NCBI GenBank assembly: GCA_016873835.1 | Contig: VGVY01000002.1 | Coordinates: 1 to 64,000 of the forward strand | Direction: 5' to 3' | Source of the DNA: Ignavibacteria bacterium | GTDB lineage: Bacteria; Bacteroidota; Ignavibacteria; Ignavibacteriales; Melioribacteraceae | Length of the DNA: 64,000 bases | Shown: positions 55,566-64,000 of the stretch, in pieces | Numbering within the stretch: the stretch's first letter is position 1 | Layout: every line of letters starts with the position of its first letter | Notes under the pieces: generated by a model | What the model saw: the letters and a program-made list of their open reading frames with translations, nothing else | What the model was told of the DNA's origin: nothing | Databases searched by the model: none | Program-made: the position numbers and the translations under genes

Positions 55566-58500
55566 TTAGGGCCAAATTCCATTCAATAGAAAATATAAAA
55601 TCATAAAAGCATCATAAGCTTGAATTGTTCCATCTTGATTTGTGTCTGCAGCATACTGTTGACGGGTTGTAAGGTTTATTAATCCCACTGTATTTCTTAA
55701 TACCAATGCGGCATCAATTCCATTTACTTCACCATTTTCATTAACATCACCTCTTGCAACTCCAATAATATTAAAGAAATTTTCGCTAGCATCATTTGTA
55801 AAATTATCTAAATCGCTAATCCGAATTTTTGCTTGTGTGGAATTTAAATTTGGAATTAACCAGTTGTAAATTCCTGAACTTGCTTGAGTTGCATTAGAAA
55901 TTATATTCCAGGTATTTCCATCGTTTGTTGTGTATTCTATTCTTGTACTAGTTATGTTTTCACTAGTCCAAGTTATAGAATTTGGAATTCCAGTAAGCCA
56001 TGCCTCGCCGCCATTTGGAGAAGTTAAATTTAAGATTGGAATTGGACCAATTGTAAAAACTCCATTACTAATATCATTTAATGAAGAATTAATTAAATCA
56101 CTTATTTTCACTATTGCTTGAGTTGTTGGAATGTTTGGAATCATCCAATCGAACTTTTCAGTGGATGCTTGGGTTGATTGTGACAAAACTTGCCAACTTG
56201 AGCCACTATTTGTTGAAAACTCAATTTTTATATTTTGGATGCCAACACTTGTCCATTTTATTTCTTGTGAAGAAGACCGCTGCCAAATTTCTCCGCCGTT
56301 TGGTTGAGTTAGTGTTAAGCTTGGAATTGGACTAATTGTAAAAGTATTATTGCTTAAATCATTTACGCTGGAATCTGAAGTATCACTTATTCTCACTTTG
56401 GCTTGTGTTGTAAGAGAATTAGGAAGAGTCCAATCATATTTACCAGCAGACGCTGGTAAGGAATTGATAATACTTATCCATGTTTGACCGTTATTAGTGG
56501 AGTACTCAATTTTTATGGTTGCCACATTAACGCTTATCCATTTTATTTCTTGCAGCGAACCTTCTTGCCAAATCTCACCACCATTTGGTTGGGATAGTGT
56601 CAAAGTCGGAATCAATTCAAAATTTACGGTAAGAGTTCTATTCGATAAAATTGTGAATGAATAATTTGAATTTGTTGATACTACATTTTGTCCCTCAGTC
56701 CAATTTACAAATCTATAACCATTGTTTGAAGTGGCAGTTAAATTGACTTGTGTTCCTTGAGAAAAAGAACCGCATCCAGAAGTTGTACCTCCTTGAATTG
56801 GGGATGATAAACAATTAATTGTAAATATTTGAGGTATAGTTGTGAATGACCAAATTTGTGACCAGTCACTTGTTCCATTTACAGCATTAGTTGCGTTTAC
56901 TCTCCAGTAATAAGTTGAGTTATTAACAAGTCCGCTTAATTGATATTGGTTATTTACTAGATTATTAACATCGTAAATAGTGGAAGAAAAGTTTTGGTTT
57001 TGAGAAACTTGCAGTCTGTAATTTACATTCGTTCCAACTACTTTATTCCAGAAAAGCAGTGGGGAAAGCGAAATATTTGATGCAGCATTTTGAGGCGCAC
57101 TTAGTAATGGTGCAGAAAGCGAAACGCTGCCAATACCATAAATCCATTTTATACCGTCAACTTCAATACTAGTTAAATTTCTTTTTAATACACCGGAACT
57201 GCTGAATCCATACATAATTTTATAAGAATCAGAACCTCCATAAATATCCCGTAAATTTAACCAATGCCCAAATTCATGAAGTGCTATTGATTGAACATCA
57301 TAATGAGAACCATCTTTACTCCAATAAAATGAATCATTAAAAACCATATCAACTTCTACAATAGCGTTGCCAACATACCAATAATAAGTTGTAGCCAAAG
57401 AACCAGATGTAGAACCCCACATAATTTCATTTATGTTATCAAACGTTGCATCAGTTAAATTAGTAATTCCATTGTAATAGAATCCAAACTGAGCACCAGC
57501 ACTAGACCAACTACTGGCGGCTGCAATTATTTCATCTCCTTCACCAATTAAATCAGTTGTGTTTTCATTGATTCTTATTGGTATTCTTGCTGGATTAGTA
57601 TTCCATTTAACATCACCGTAACTGAAAGTCACATTAAAATTATAACCAACACTTGTTCCAGTGCTTGTAGTTACTGAAACTGGTCCGCTTGAAGCGGAAG
57701 CTGGATAACCATCAATTATATCTATAGGAACAACACATTGAATGCTCGTATTAGACCATGCCACGTAATTTGTTGATTCTATTTTTGGCTGACCATAACG
57801 ATAAAAAAATTCTACTTTGCTTGTTCCTCTTGTAACACCAAAATTATTTCCAGTAATTGTTATAGTAGAATTAGTTCCAGCAGAATTAGTTGAAGGAGAA
57901 ATGTTGGTTATAGTGGGTAACCCGGAAACAGCTTCAATTGAAATATTTTTTGTGTATTCATTGTCAGTTTCGTTTAATTCAGAAATTAAATTTGTCGGAT
58001 CAGCTACTATTTTGATTGAGTGGTTTCCATTTGATAATGGTTCGATTTGATAATCTGAAACATAAACATAATAACCAGCCGATAGACCACTTGCAGTCCA
58101 CTGTGCATATAATACATTATCAACATATAAATTGATATAAAATGTACTTGTTACATCTTCTATACCGAAATTAGCTAATGCCCAATCAACATATATTTTT
58201 TCAGTTTCCTTGATTGCCGCTGCGTCAGTATTTGTTCCAGTTACTATTGATGTAACAATTTCCGCAGACCAGCCAACCGGTTTATAAGGAGCTAAATTTG
58301 CATTGGATAGTGTAGAAGAAATTTTTTGTAAGTGACTACTTTTTATTTCAAGCTGCTCAATTTTTTTCGTGTTTAGCTCAAATGAGTCAATTCTTTTCTG
58401 TAATTCAATAGAATCTTCCGGAAGTGAAATATTTTCATTTATTGTTTTTTTTAGAAAAGAAATAAAGAGATCTGCTTTAAGATACTTTCCATTAAAAAAA

Positions 58501-58895
58501 ATTCTGTTGTCATGAATATTAAATTTATCAATTGCCTTGAGTTCATTATTACCATTAGAATTATCAAGCAGCAGAATCAATTCCTGATTGTTTCTTACTG
58601 AAAATGAAGTAGATACAAATTCGGTAGTATCATTCACTGTTCCGCCGATAATTTCAAGGTTTATACTTTTGGCATTAATAAATCCCTTTAATATATCTAA
58701 TACCTCAAACTCTATAGAGGTATAGATGTGTTTTCCTTTTTCATTAATGATCCATCGTGAGTCCTGACTGATTACTTTTGAGTGTAATATTAAATCAGAT
58801 TCTTCGATAGAAGAAGAAATTGATTTTTCGAAATGATGCTGACTTAAAACAACATTAAATGAAACAAGAAGAATGAATAATAAATATTTGTACAT
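55566..58895 (-). CDS. Large secreted metallopeptidase-like protein with Ig-type repeats and C-terminal dockerin
   Basis: 1109 residues with a signal peptide (YKYLLFILLVSFNVVLSQ). Order: N-domain (about 20-190), CARDB-like (WALANFGIEDV), IPT/TIG (LPTITNISPSTNSAGTNS), a metzincin-like site HEFGHWLNLRD near residue 537 (zinc ligands His, His and possibly Asp), FN3 (WNKVVGTNVNYRLQVSQNQ), a GYRFVNWTEG module, three Ig-like repeats with PNGGEIW (about 765-1045), and a dockerin-like end: RGDVNENGEVNGIDAALVLRN and ADTNQDGTIQAYDAFMIL. The usual T9SS tail is absent. The met-turn after the site (KIMYGF) supports a peptidase. Confidence 0.85.
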   Translation of the reverse strand: MYKYLLFILLVSFNVVLSQHHFEKSISSSIEESDLILHSKVISQDSRWIINEKGKHIYTSIEFEVLDILKGFINAKSINLEIIGGTVNDTTEFVSTSFSVRNNQELILLLDNSNGNNELKAIDKFNIHDNRIFFNGKYLKADLFISFLKKTINENISLPEDSIELQKRIDSFELNTKKIEQLEIKSSHLQKISSTLSNANLAPYKPVGWSAEIVTSIVTGTNTDAAAIKETEKIYVDWALANFGIEDVTSTFYINLYVDNVLYAQWTASGLSAGYYVYVSDYQIEPLSNGNHSIKIVADPTNLISELNETDNEYTKNISIEAVSGLPTITNISPSTNSAGTNSTITITGNNFGVTRGTSKVEFFYRYGQPKIESTNYVAWSNTSIQCVVPIDIIDGYPASASSGPVSVTTSTGTSVGYNFNVTFSYGDVKWNTNPARIPIRINENTTDLIGEGDEIIAAASSWSSAGAQFGFYYNGITNLTDATFDNINEIMWGSTSGSLATTYYWYVGNAIVEVDMVFNDSFYWSKDGSHYDVQSIALHEFGHWLNLRDIYGGSDSYKIMYGFSSSGVLKRNLTSIEVDGIKWIYGIGSVSLSAPLLSAPQNAASNISLSPLLFWNKVVGTNVNYRLQVSQNQNFSSTIYDVNNLVNNQYQLSGLVNNSTYYWRVNATNAVNGTSDWSQIWSFTTIPQIFTINCLSSPIQGGTTSGCGSFSQGTQVNLTATSNNGYRFVNWTEGQNVVSTNSNYSFTILSNRTLTVNFELIPTLTLSQPNGGEIWQEGSLQEIKWISVNVATIKIEYSTNNGQTWISIINSLPASAGKYDWTLPNSLTTQAKVRISDTSDSSVNDLSNNTFTISPIPSLTLTQPNGGEIWQRSSSQEIKWTSVGIQNIKIEFSTNSGSSWQVLSQSTQASTEKFDWMIPNIPTTQAIVKISDLINSSLNDISNGVFTIGPIPILNLTSPNGGEAWLTGIPNSITWTSENITSTRIEYTTNDGNTWNIISNATQASSGIYNWLIPNLNSTQAKIRISDLDNFTNDASENFFNIIGVARGDVNENGEVNGIDAALVLRNTVGLINLTTRQQYAADTNQDGTIQAYDAFMILYFLLNGIWP
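55760..56604 (-). repeat. Three tandem Ig-like repeats inside the metallopeptidase gene
   Basis: Each unit is about 95 codons and begins with LxLxxPNGGExW, continues IxWxSxxxxxIxIExSxNxG, and ends with WxxPNxxTTQAxVxISD. Copies start near residues 765, 862 and 958. The copies are diverged rather than identical, so recent amplification is unlikely. Confidence 0.8.
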
Positions 58896-59024
58896 TCTTA
58901 GTTACTTTCTCAATTTATGTATGTCTGTACTTTAATTATAAAGATAATCTAGTGCAAAATTCAATAATGAAATGATAGAAAGTAAAATAGGAAATGATAG
59001 TTGTTTATTTAAAATAATAAAGTA

Positions 59025-60881
59025 TCAAATCAATTTTTTAATTATCAGATATTCTTTCAAAACTTTTATAAAGTTGTAAATATCTTCCGTAAATAATTCT
59101 CCCATGTTTGCAATTCTAAAAGTATTTACTTTTGCTCCTTTGCCGGGATAAATAGTAAAACCTCTATCATAAAGAAAATCGTGCATTTCATTGAAGTCAT
59201 AGTTTTGATTTTCTGGTTCAATTACAGCTGTTAATATTTTTGCATGGTGCTGCTCATCGACTAAAAATTTAAATCCTAATTCTCGAAGCCCTTTTTTAAG
59301 TACTTCATACATTTCAAAATATCTCTTTGATCTTCCTTCCCCAGTCTCTAAAAAATATTCGTTTATTGCCTGGCGAAGTGCATAAAATATTTGAACTGGC
59401 GGAGTGAATTGCATCTGTTTTTGCTTTGTAAAAAATGTAAAGTTGTCAAACAGATTGAAATAAAAATTTCTTCTTGAATATAGGGCAGTTTTATTTAATG
59501 AGTCGCGGTCACAAATCACAAAACTTATTCCAGCCATTCCTTGAATACACTTATTTGCCGATGCAATTAAATATTGTACTTTATATTTAGTTACATCAAT
59601 TGGTATTCCAGCGTATGAAGACATTGCATCAACAATTATCTCAAGGTTGTACTCTTCAGCCATTTTTGAAATTTCGTCCAAAGGATTTAAAATACCAACG
59701 GTTGTTTCATGATGAACAAAAGCAATTTGCGAAAGTTTGTTTTTGTTTTTTTCTACTATTGATCTTAACTGTAATAAATTAATCGGATCGCCAAACGAGA
59801 CATCAAATTTGATTTGGTTTATATTAAACCCTTCGCAGATCTGCTGCATCCGTTTTCCATAAGCTCCGTTATTTATAATTAGCACATACTTATTTTCTGG
59901 AATTACAGAAGTAAGACAAGCTTCAACAGCACCAGTACCAGAACTGGCAAACAGCACTGCTTCATGGGTATCTTCACCATGAACAACTTTTACTAAATCT
60001 TTTCTAATTCCTTCTACCAAATCGCCAAATTCTTTTTCTCTTGGACAAATATCTTCCACCACTAATGCTTTTTTAACAGCATCACTTGTTGTTGCCGGAC
60101 CGGGATTAAGCAAAATATTTCTTTCAACTTTTTTAGAGAATTGAATTTCACTATCTCGTTTAATTATTAACGGATTGATTACTTCGACAGCTCGTTTATA
60201 ATGTTGTTCGTCGTCAATTTCTATCCATGCCAAGTCCTCAATTACTTTATAATTTATTTCATTACTTGCAGCAAGATCAGTTAAACAATCTTCGTAGTGA
60301 TAATTTTTATTTTTTTCGAATTGAAGCTCAGAATGGGCAAACATTTTCTGATAAAGCTCAAATGAGATTTTAGAAATTCCAACAAGCTCTCCACCGAGAT
60401 TTTTTATTTCGGAAATATTTTTAGACATATTAACAATTTTGTTTTTCTCAACTCCAACATAAACTTCATCGCCGGCAGCAGTTTTCCCGGAAAGGAGGAT
60501 TAAATTTTTTTCCTTGGAATTCATTATTACTTGTAATGCATTCAATTCATAATTTAGATCAGATTCCAACAAAATAAAATCTTTCTCAATTAATTCATTT
60601 GCTTTCCATAAAGAATACATGCTTCCAGTTGATTCATAAAAATCATTGTTGATTGTTTTTACAAAAGGATACTTTTTTGTCAAGCTTTCATAAAATTCTC
60701 TCTTATAACCGGTTACAATTATAATGTTCTGTATGCCGGAATAAATTAAGCGTGAAATCGATTCTTCAATTATTGGTTTTTCATTTAGTGATAAAAATCC
60801 TTTTGGTTTGTCATTATGGATTGATCGTAAGCGCGATCCAATGCCAGCTGCAAGTATTACAGCATTTTTCACTCTACTCAT
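59025..60881 (-). CDS. phnW: Nucleotidyltransferase fused to 2-aminoethylphosphonate:pyruvate transaminase
   Basis: 618 residues, two domains. Residues 1-245 form an NTP transferase: NAVILAAGIGSRLRSIHNDKPKGFLSL (nucleotide loop), FYESTGSMYSL, LLESDLNYE. Residues 250-618 form the class V transaminase: NILLNPGPATTSDAVK, FASSGTGAVEACL, VHHETTVGILNP, VDAMSSYAGIP, and SANKCIQGMAG with the PLP Lys near residue 440. It makes aminoethylphosphonate from phosphonoacetaldehyde; the fused cytidylyltransferase-type domain can activate the product. Overlaps ppd by 4 bp. Confidence 0.92.
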   Translation of the reverse strand: MSRVKNAVILAAGIGSRLRSIHNDKPKGFLSLNEKPIIEESISRLIYSGIQNIIIVTGYKREFYESLTKKYPFVKTINNDFYESTGSMYSLWKANELIEKDFILLESDLNYELNALQVIMNSKEKNLILLSGKTAAGDEVYVGVEKNKIVNMSKNISEIKNLGGELVGISKISFELYQKMFAHSELQFEKNKNYHYEDCLTDLAASNEINYKVIEDLAWIEIDDEQHYKRAVEVINPLIIKRDSEIQFSKKVERNILLNPGPATTSDAVKKALVVEDICPREKEFGDLVEGIRKDLVKVVHGEDTHEAVLFASSGTGAVEACLTSVIPENKYVLIINNGAYGKRMQQICEGFNINQIKFDVSFGDPINLLQLRSIVEKNKNKLSQIAFVHHETTVGILNPLDEISKMAEEYNLEIIVDAMSSYAGIPIDVTKYKVQYLIASANKCIQGMAGISFVICDRDSLNKTALYSRRNFYFNLFDNFTFFTKQKQMQFTPPVQIFYALRQAINEYFLETGEGRSKRYFEMYEVLKKGLRELGFKFLVDEQHHAKILTAVIEPENQNYDFNEMHDFLYDRGFTIYPGKGAKVNTFRIANMGELFTEDIYNFIKVLKEYLIIKKLI

Positions 60882-62050
60882 TTACTTAACTTACTGTTTA
60901 GTTGGATAAATTTTTGTAATCTTTCCTTTACTTGATACGGCTTAATGCCGGGTCTGCCTAAAGTTTTTGGAGATCCTTTTTTGATTTTAAGATGAATAAA
61001 TGTTGGACCGTTTTGAAAAATATCCGAAGTAATAAATTTAATAAACATATTGAGTGAGTCTGTAGACATTGAGTTATTATAATTAAATCCTTTTGCAACA
61101 GCAGCAAAGGAAACATTATTAGATACTGTGTATTGTCCGCCGGTTGAATCATGACATTCATTATCAAGGAGGATATGAATTAAGTTATTCGGTTTATAAG
61201 CGCCTACAGTTGCCATAGAGCCAGTTCTCATTAAAAGAGCGCCGTCGCCGTCAAGCACATAAACTTTTAAATCTGGTTTTGAATATGCAATCCCGAGTCC
61301 AAATGCTAAGGCACATCCCATTGAGCCCACCATATAAAGTTGATTTTCTTTATCATTCAATTCAAATAATTCTCTTCCGGTTTTTCCGGTCGTTGCTATT
61401 AGAATTGATTTCTTATCAACAGCCCCCTGAATAATTTTCAATACATCAGTTCTAGTTGGTCTTTCGGAATAAGGAAGGGAAAAATTATCATTATGTACGA
61501 TATCAACATGAATAGGTTTTTCAGTTCTTACCGATTGTAATTCGTATTCCGCCACGTCACCTTTTTTCATAATAAAAACATAAGGCTTATTATTTTCAAT
61601 CATATAATCACTGGCTCTTTTTATAGACTCTTTTATTAAGTTACTTTCATTTGGGAAAAATGACCATTTCAATTGCATTGCGTCAAGAAGATCTGTTAAT
61701 ACTTGTCCCATTAATTTGTGCTGTGGTTCGTCTGGAGGTCCGCCTGGTTCTCCTCTTAATGTAACAATAATTAATAAAGGAATTTGGAAAGTATCTGTTA
61801 ATGAAGTCAAAGGATTAACTGCATTACCAAGACCAGAGTTTTGAAACATAACAACGCTTCTTCCTCCGGCAACAGTTACACCAGCTGCGAGTGCAATTGC
61901 ATCCCCTTCATTTACTGCATCTATAAATTTAAATTCATCGTGATCAATTACATAATTAATAAATGGTTTGAGATATGAACATGGAGTTCCAGTAAAAAAA
62001 TTGAATCCATATGTTAGACATTCATCTAAGAATTCTTTTGCAAAGATCAT
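60878..62050 (-). CDS. ppd: Phosphonopyruvate decarboxylase
   Basis: A 390-residue ThDP enzyme that drives phosphonate synthesis by removing CO2 from phosphonopyruvate. Motifs: FFTGTPCSYLKPFINYV, VNEGDAIALAAG (ThDP-activating Glu), QNSGLGNAVNPL, RGEPGGPPDEPQH, and the ThDP loop GDGALLMRTG (near residue 266) with LLDNECHDSTGGQ. Length is normal for AepY/Ppd. Coupled by a 4-bp overlap with the transaminase gene downstream. Confidence 0.95.
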   Translation of the reverse strand: MIFAKEFLDECLTYGFNFFTGTPCSYLKPFINYVIDHDEFKFIDAVNEGDAIALAAGVTVAGGRSVVMFQNSGLGNAVNPLTSLTDTFQIPLLIIVTLRGEPGGPPDEPQHKLMGQVLTDLLDAMQLKWSFFPNESNLIKESIKRASDYMIENNKPYVFIMKKGDVAEYELQSVRTEKPIHVDIVHNDNFSLPYSERPTRTDVLKIIQGAVDKKSILIATTGKTGRELFELNDKENQLYMVGSMGCALAFGLGIAYSKPDLKVYVLDGDGALLMRTGSMATVGAYKPNNLIHILLDNECHDSTGGQYTVSNNVSFAAVAKGFNYNNSMSTDSLNMFIKFITSDIFQNGPTFIHLKIKKGSPKTLGRPGIKPYQVKERLQKFIQLNSKLSK

Positions 62051-62080
62051 TTGTTATTTCCAGCATTTGTATAATAAATA

Positions 62081-63697
62081 TTATTGATATGCCAATACAT
62101 TGCTTAGATCAGATACATTGTCAACATCAAGCCAGTTACCATCTATAAAAATTACTTTTATCTGCACCCCTTTTCCAATCAGAGTATTTAGTAAGTCGGG
62201 CATTTTCAACTTGTTAAAATTTTCTTTACGTGACATTTCATCTAAAGTGATTCTTAAAATATCAGAACCAGATGGATTGGTTTTTAATAATCCAATCCAC
62301 TCGCCGTCAAACTGGTCGGAGTTTTTAAGTTCTGTGAAACTAATTCTTTTTAAGAATACTGGCTCTTCAGAAAATTTCTTTGAATAAGGTTTAGTGCAAT
62401 TAACAAAGTCACCATGATTGCCGCAGCATCTTCTTTCTAAATTTGCATCAATTACAGTTACAATATCTCCATCTTCTTCAAGCAACAATGATAAAATAAA
62501 TTTTCTGTATAGAATATCGCCATAAGTTATAATACACTCATCTTGAATTTTTTCATTTGCTTTGAATAAAGAAACAAGCTCTCCGGTTGTTGCGTAATCA
62601 TCATTATCAAAATATTTTACATTTGGGAAATTAAATGCTTCTTTTTTATATCCACGAACAATTGCAAGATCTTTAATTCCTCTTTCATTAAAAAGTTCTA
62701 TCATTTTTGCGACTAATGGTTTTCCATTGACATTAATCATTGCTTTCGGAACATCTTTGGTTAAATCACCTAATTCAACACCGCGAGAAGCAGCGAGAAT
62801 AATACCGCTAACAAGTCGCTTCTCTTGGGTTTTTAAGTATAGATTTTCTGCTTGCTGAAGTTCTTCATCATTCTGAAGCCTAAATATTTCATTCAAGGTT
62901 GCTACCTTGTCTTCAACTTCTATTAAGGATTGTGATTTGTAAATAGTTTCAGCAGTTTTTTTCATTGCTGTAATTGCACTGCGTAATTGATGATTTGCCC
63001 AGATAATTAAGCTTATACCGGCATCCCGAAATACTTGTGTTGGGGTTGAATAATATTTTGTTGGAACAATAACCACCGGACATCTATTTCCCCATTCTTT
63101 CATAAAAGTTAAAATTTCATCTGGCTTTGAAATTTTACTGTGCATAAGTATTGCATCTGCTCCAGCTAAACGATACGCTTCGGCTCGTTTTAATGCTTCT
63201 GAAAGCCCCCATCCAGCAATTAAAGCTTCAACGCGTGCAACGATACAAAAGTCAGAATCAACCTGACAATCTTTTCCAGCTTTAATTTTACCGGCAAATT
63301 CTTCAATCTCTGCAAGTGGCTGCTTTTCTCCGCGGATAAAACTATTTGTTTTGGGAAAAAGTTTATCCTCGATGCAAACACCAGAAATATTTCTTTGCTC
63401 AAGTTTTTTTACAAGCCGGCGCATATTATTAAAATTTCCATATCCAGTATCACCGTCAAGCAAAATAGGAATTGTTGTGGCATCACTCATAAATTCAACT
63501 ACTTCTACAATTTGAGTCCAACTTGCTTCGTTATTATCACGCACACCAAGCGATGCACTTATTGAAAGTCCGCTACCCCAAATTCCTTTAAAACCGGCTT
63601 CCTCAGCTATTTTTGCAGATAAACCATTATGTGCTTCCATAATAAATTCAAGCTCAGGACTGGTTAATAATTTTTTCAATTGAGTAGTTTTTTTCAT
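62081..63697 (-). CDS. pepM: Phosphoenolpyruvate mutase fused to nucleotidyltransferase
   Basis: 538 residues. Residues 1-285 are PEP mutase: [29 protein letters not shown], and [10 protein letters not shown] (about 109-118), the signature that separates PEP mutase from isocitrate lyase-like relatives. It forms the C-P bond. Residues 290-538 are a second NTP transferase: [52 protein letters not shown]. This fused arrangement is known from PntC-type cytidylyltransferases. First complete gene of the operon after the edge gene; 30 bp before ppd. Confidence 0.95.
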   Translation of the reverse strand: MKKTTQLKKLLTSPELEFIMEAHNGLSAKIAEEAGFKGIWGSGLSISASLGVRDNNEASWTQIVEVVEFMSDATTIPILLDGDTGYGNFNNMRRLVKKLEQRNISGVCIEDKLFPKTNSFIRGEKQPLAEIEEFAGKIKAGKDCQVDSDFCIVARVEALIAGWGLSEALKRAEAYRLAGADAILMHSKISKPDEILTFMKEWGNRCPVVIVPTKYYSTPTQVFRDAGISLIIWANHQLRSAITAMKKTAETIYKSQSLIEVEDKVATLNEIFRLQNDEELQQAENLYLKTQEKRLVSGIILAASRGVELGDLTKDVPKAMINVNGKPLVAKMIELFNERGIKDLAIVRGYKKEAFNFPNVKYFDNDDYATTGELVSLFKANEKIQDECIITYGDILYRKFILSLLLEEDGDIVTVIDANLERRCCGNHGDFVNCTKPYSKKFSEEPVFLKRISFTELKNSDQFDGEWIGLLKTNPSGSDILRITLDEMSRKENFNKLKMPDLLNTLIGKGVQIKVIFIDGNWLDVDNVSDLSNVLAYQ

Positions 63698-63741
63698 ATT
63701 AAATATGTCCTATTAGGTAATTAAATCATTGCTGTTGATCA

Positions 63742-64000
63742 TTATGTTTTTGTGGGAACTGCTTCAAAAAGCTTAATTGTGTTTCTATCAATGTTCTTTT
63801 GGAAAAATAATAATAGAAGAGTCCATACAGTTCCAAACAAAAGAGTGTACCAAATAAAAATATCGAACCTATTAAAAAAAGCTAAAATAATAAGAACAAA
63901 TGCGTGAGTAGATGTTCCGTTCAAATTCCATAACCGAATAATAATTTTATTAGCCTTAATATATTCGTTTGGAGAAATTAATTTAGTTTCCAACGCGCGT
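63742..64000 (-). CDS. C-terminal part of a membrane protein, possibly CDP-alcohol phosphatidyltransferase
   Basis: About 86 codons of the 3' end are visible; the frame is open to the window edge. Two hydrophobic segments (FVLIILAFFNRFDIFIWYTL and LLFGTVWTLLLLFF) follow RLWNLNGTSTHA and precede a basic, soluble tail ending AVPTKT. It is 44 bp upstream of pepM. In phosphonate operons of this type a CDP-alcohol phosphatidyltransferase is often found, and the segment spacing would fit, but the diagnostic DG-x2-AR motif is outside the window. Confidence 0.5.
   Translation of the reverse strand, partial: RALETKLISPNEYIKANKIIIRLWNLNGTSTHAFVLIILAFFNRFDIFIWYTLLFGTVWTLLLLFFQKNIDRNTIKLFEAVPTKT

Overview
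The window is AT-rich DNA that looks like a member of the Ignavibacteria or a close relative in the Bacteroidota/Chlorobi (FCB) group. The evidence is a classic type IX secretion C-terminal sorting domain (NYPNPFNP motif, 14443-16044), PNGGE-type Ig-like repeats in a large secreted protein, many small lipoproteins, and anaerobic hydrogen metabolism. No rRNA, tRNA, CRISPR array, insertion sequence or phage gene was recognised. This placement rests on protein style only.

Region 1 (1-13.4 kb, nearly all minus strand) is envelope and housekeeping. It holds a lipoprotein cut by the window edge; a five-gene set (two SGNH hydrolases, fatty-acyl-AMP ligase, acyl carrier protein, MBOAT acyltransferase) resembling a Dlt-type glycan acylation system; a long coiled-coil protein; a DUF454 membrane protein; rmlA; two secreted proteins; and sucC.

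Region 2 (13.4-33.9 kb) is mixed metabolism and envelope: YceI protein, a T9SS-exported protein that appears to start at a non-standard codon, an ABC exporter with a LolA-like protein, an AmpG-like MFS carrier, a YbaK deacylase, a full-length but dead acyl-CoA synthetase (seven nonsense codons and a frameshift), aminotransferase-pckA, aspC, aroE, a TPR protein and a galactokinase-like protein that has lost its catalytic motifs.

Region 3 (33.2-55.5 kb) is a hydrogenase island. A UreH/NicO-type nickel permease is divergent from hypABFCDE. Then come a sigma-54 activator, a Tat-exported group 1 [NiFe] uptake hydrogenase with cytochrome b and protease, a second paralogous sigma-54 activator, a second protease, a ferritin-like protein, and a soluble Hdr-Mvh complex (hdrC, hdrB, hdrA, mvhD, mvhG, mvhA). 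HdrA is 1133 residues and carries an inserted GltD/NfnB-type NADP(H)-binding flavoprotein module. Each activator gene is followed directly by two inverted-repeat sites 21-22 bp apart and a -24/-12 promoter, so the two hydrogenase systems look like two self-contained sigma-54 regulons. Inferred logic: the membrane enzyme feeds H2 electrons to quinone, while the cytoplasmic complex splits H2 electrons between ferredoxin and another acceptor, possibly NADP.

Region 4 (55.6-64 kb, minus strand) begins with a 1109-residue secreted metallopeptidase-like protein ending in a dockerin-like module. A phosphonate biosynthesis operon follows: the tail of a membrane protein that may be a CDP-alcohol phosphatidyltransferase, PEP mutase fused to a nucleotidyltransferase, phosphonopyruvate decarboxylase, and a second nucleotidyltransferase fused to 2-aminoethylphosphonate transaminase. 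Both ends of the pathway carry a nucleotidyltransferase, which suggests nucleotide-activated aminoethylphosphonate for decorating a lipid or glycan.
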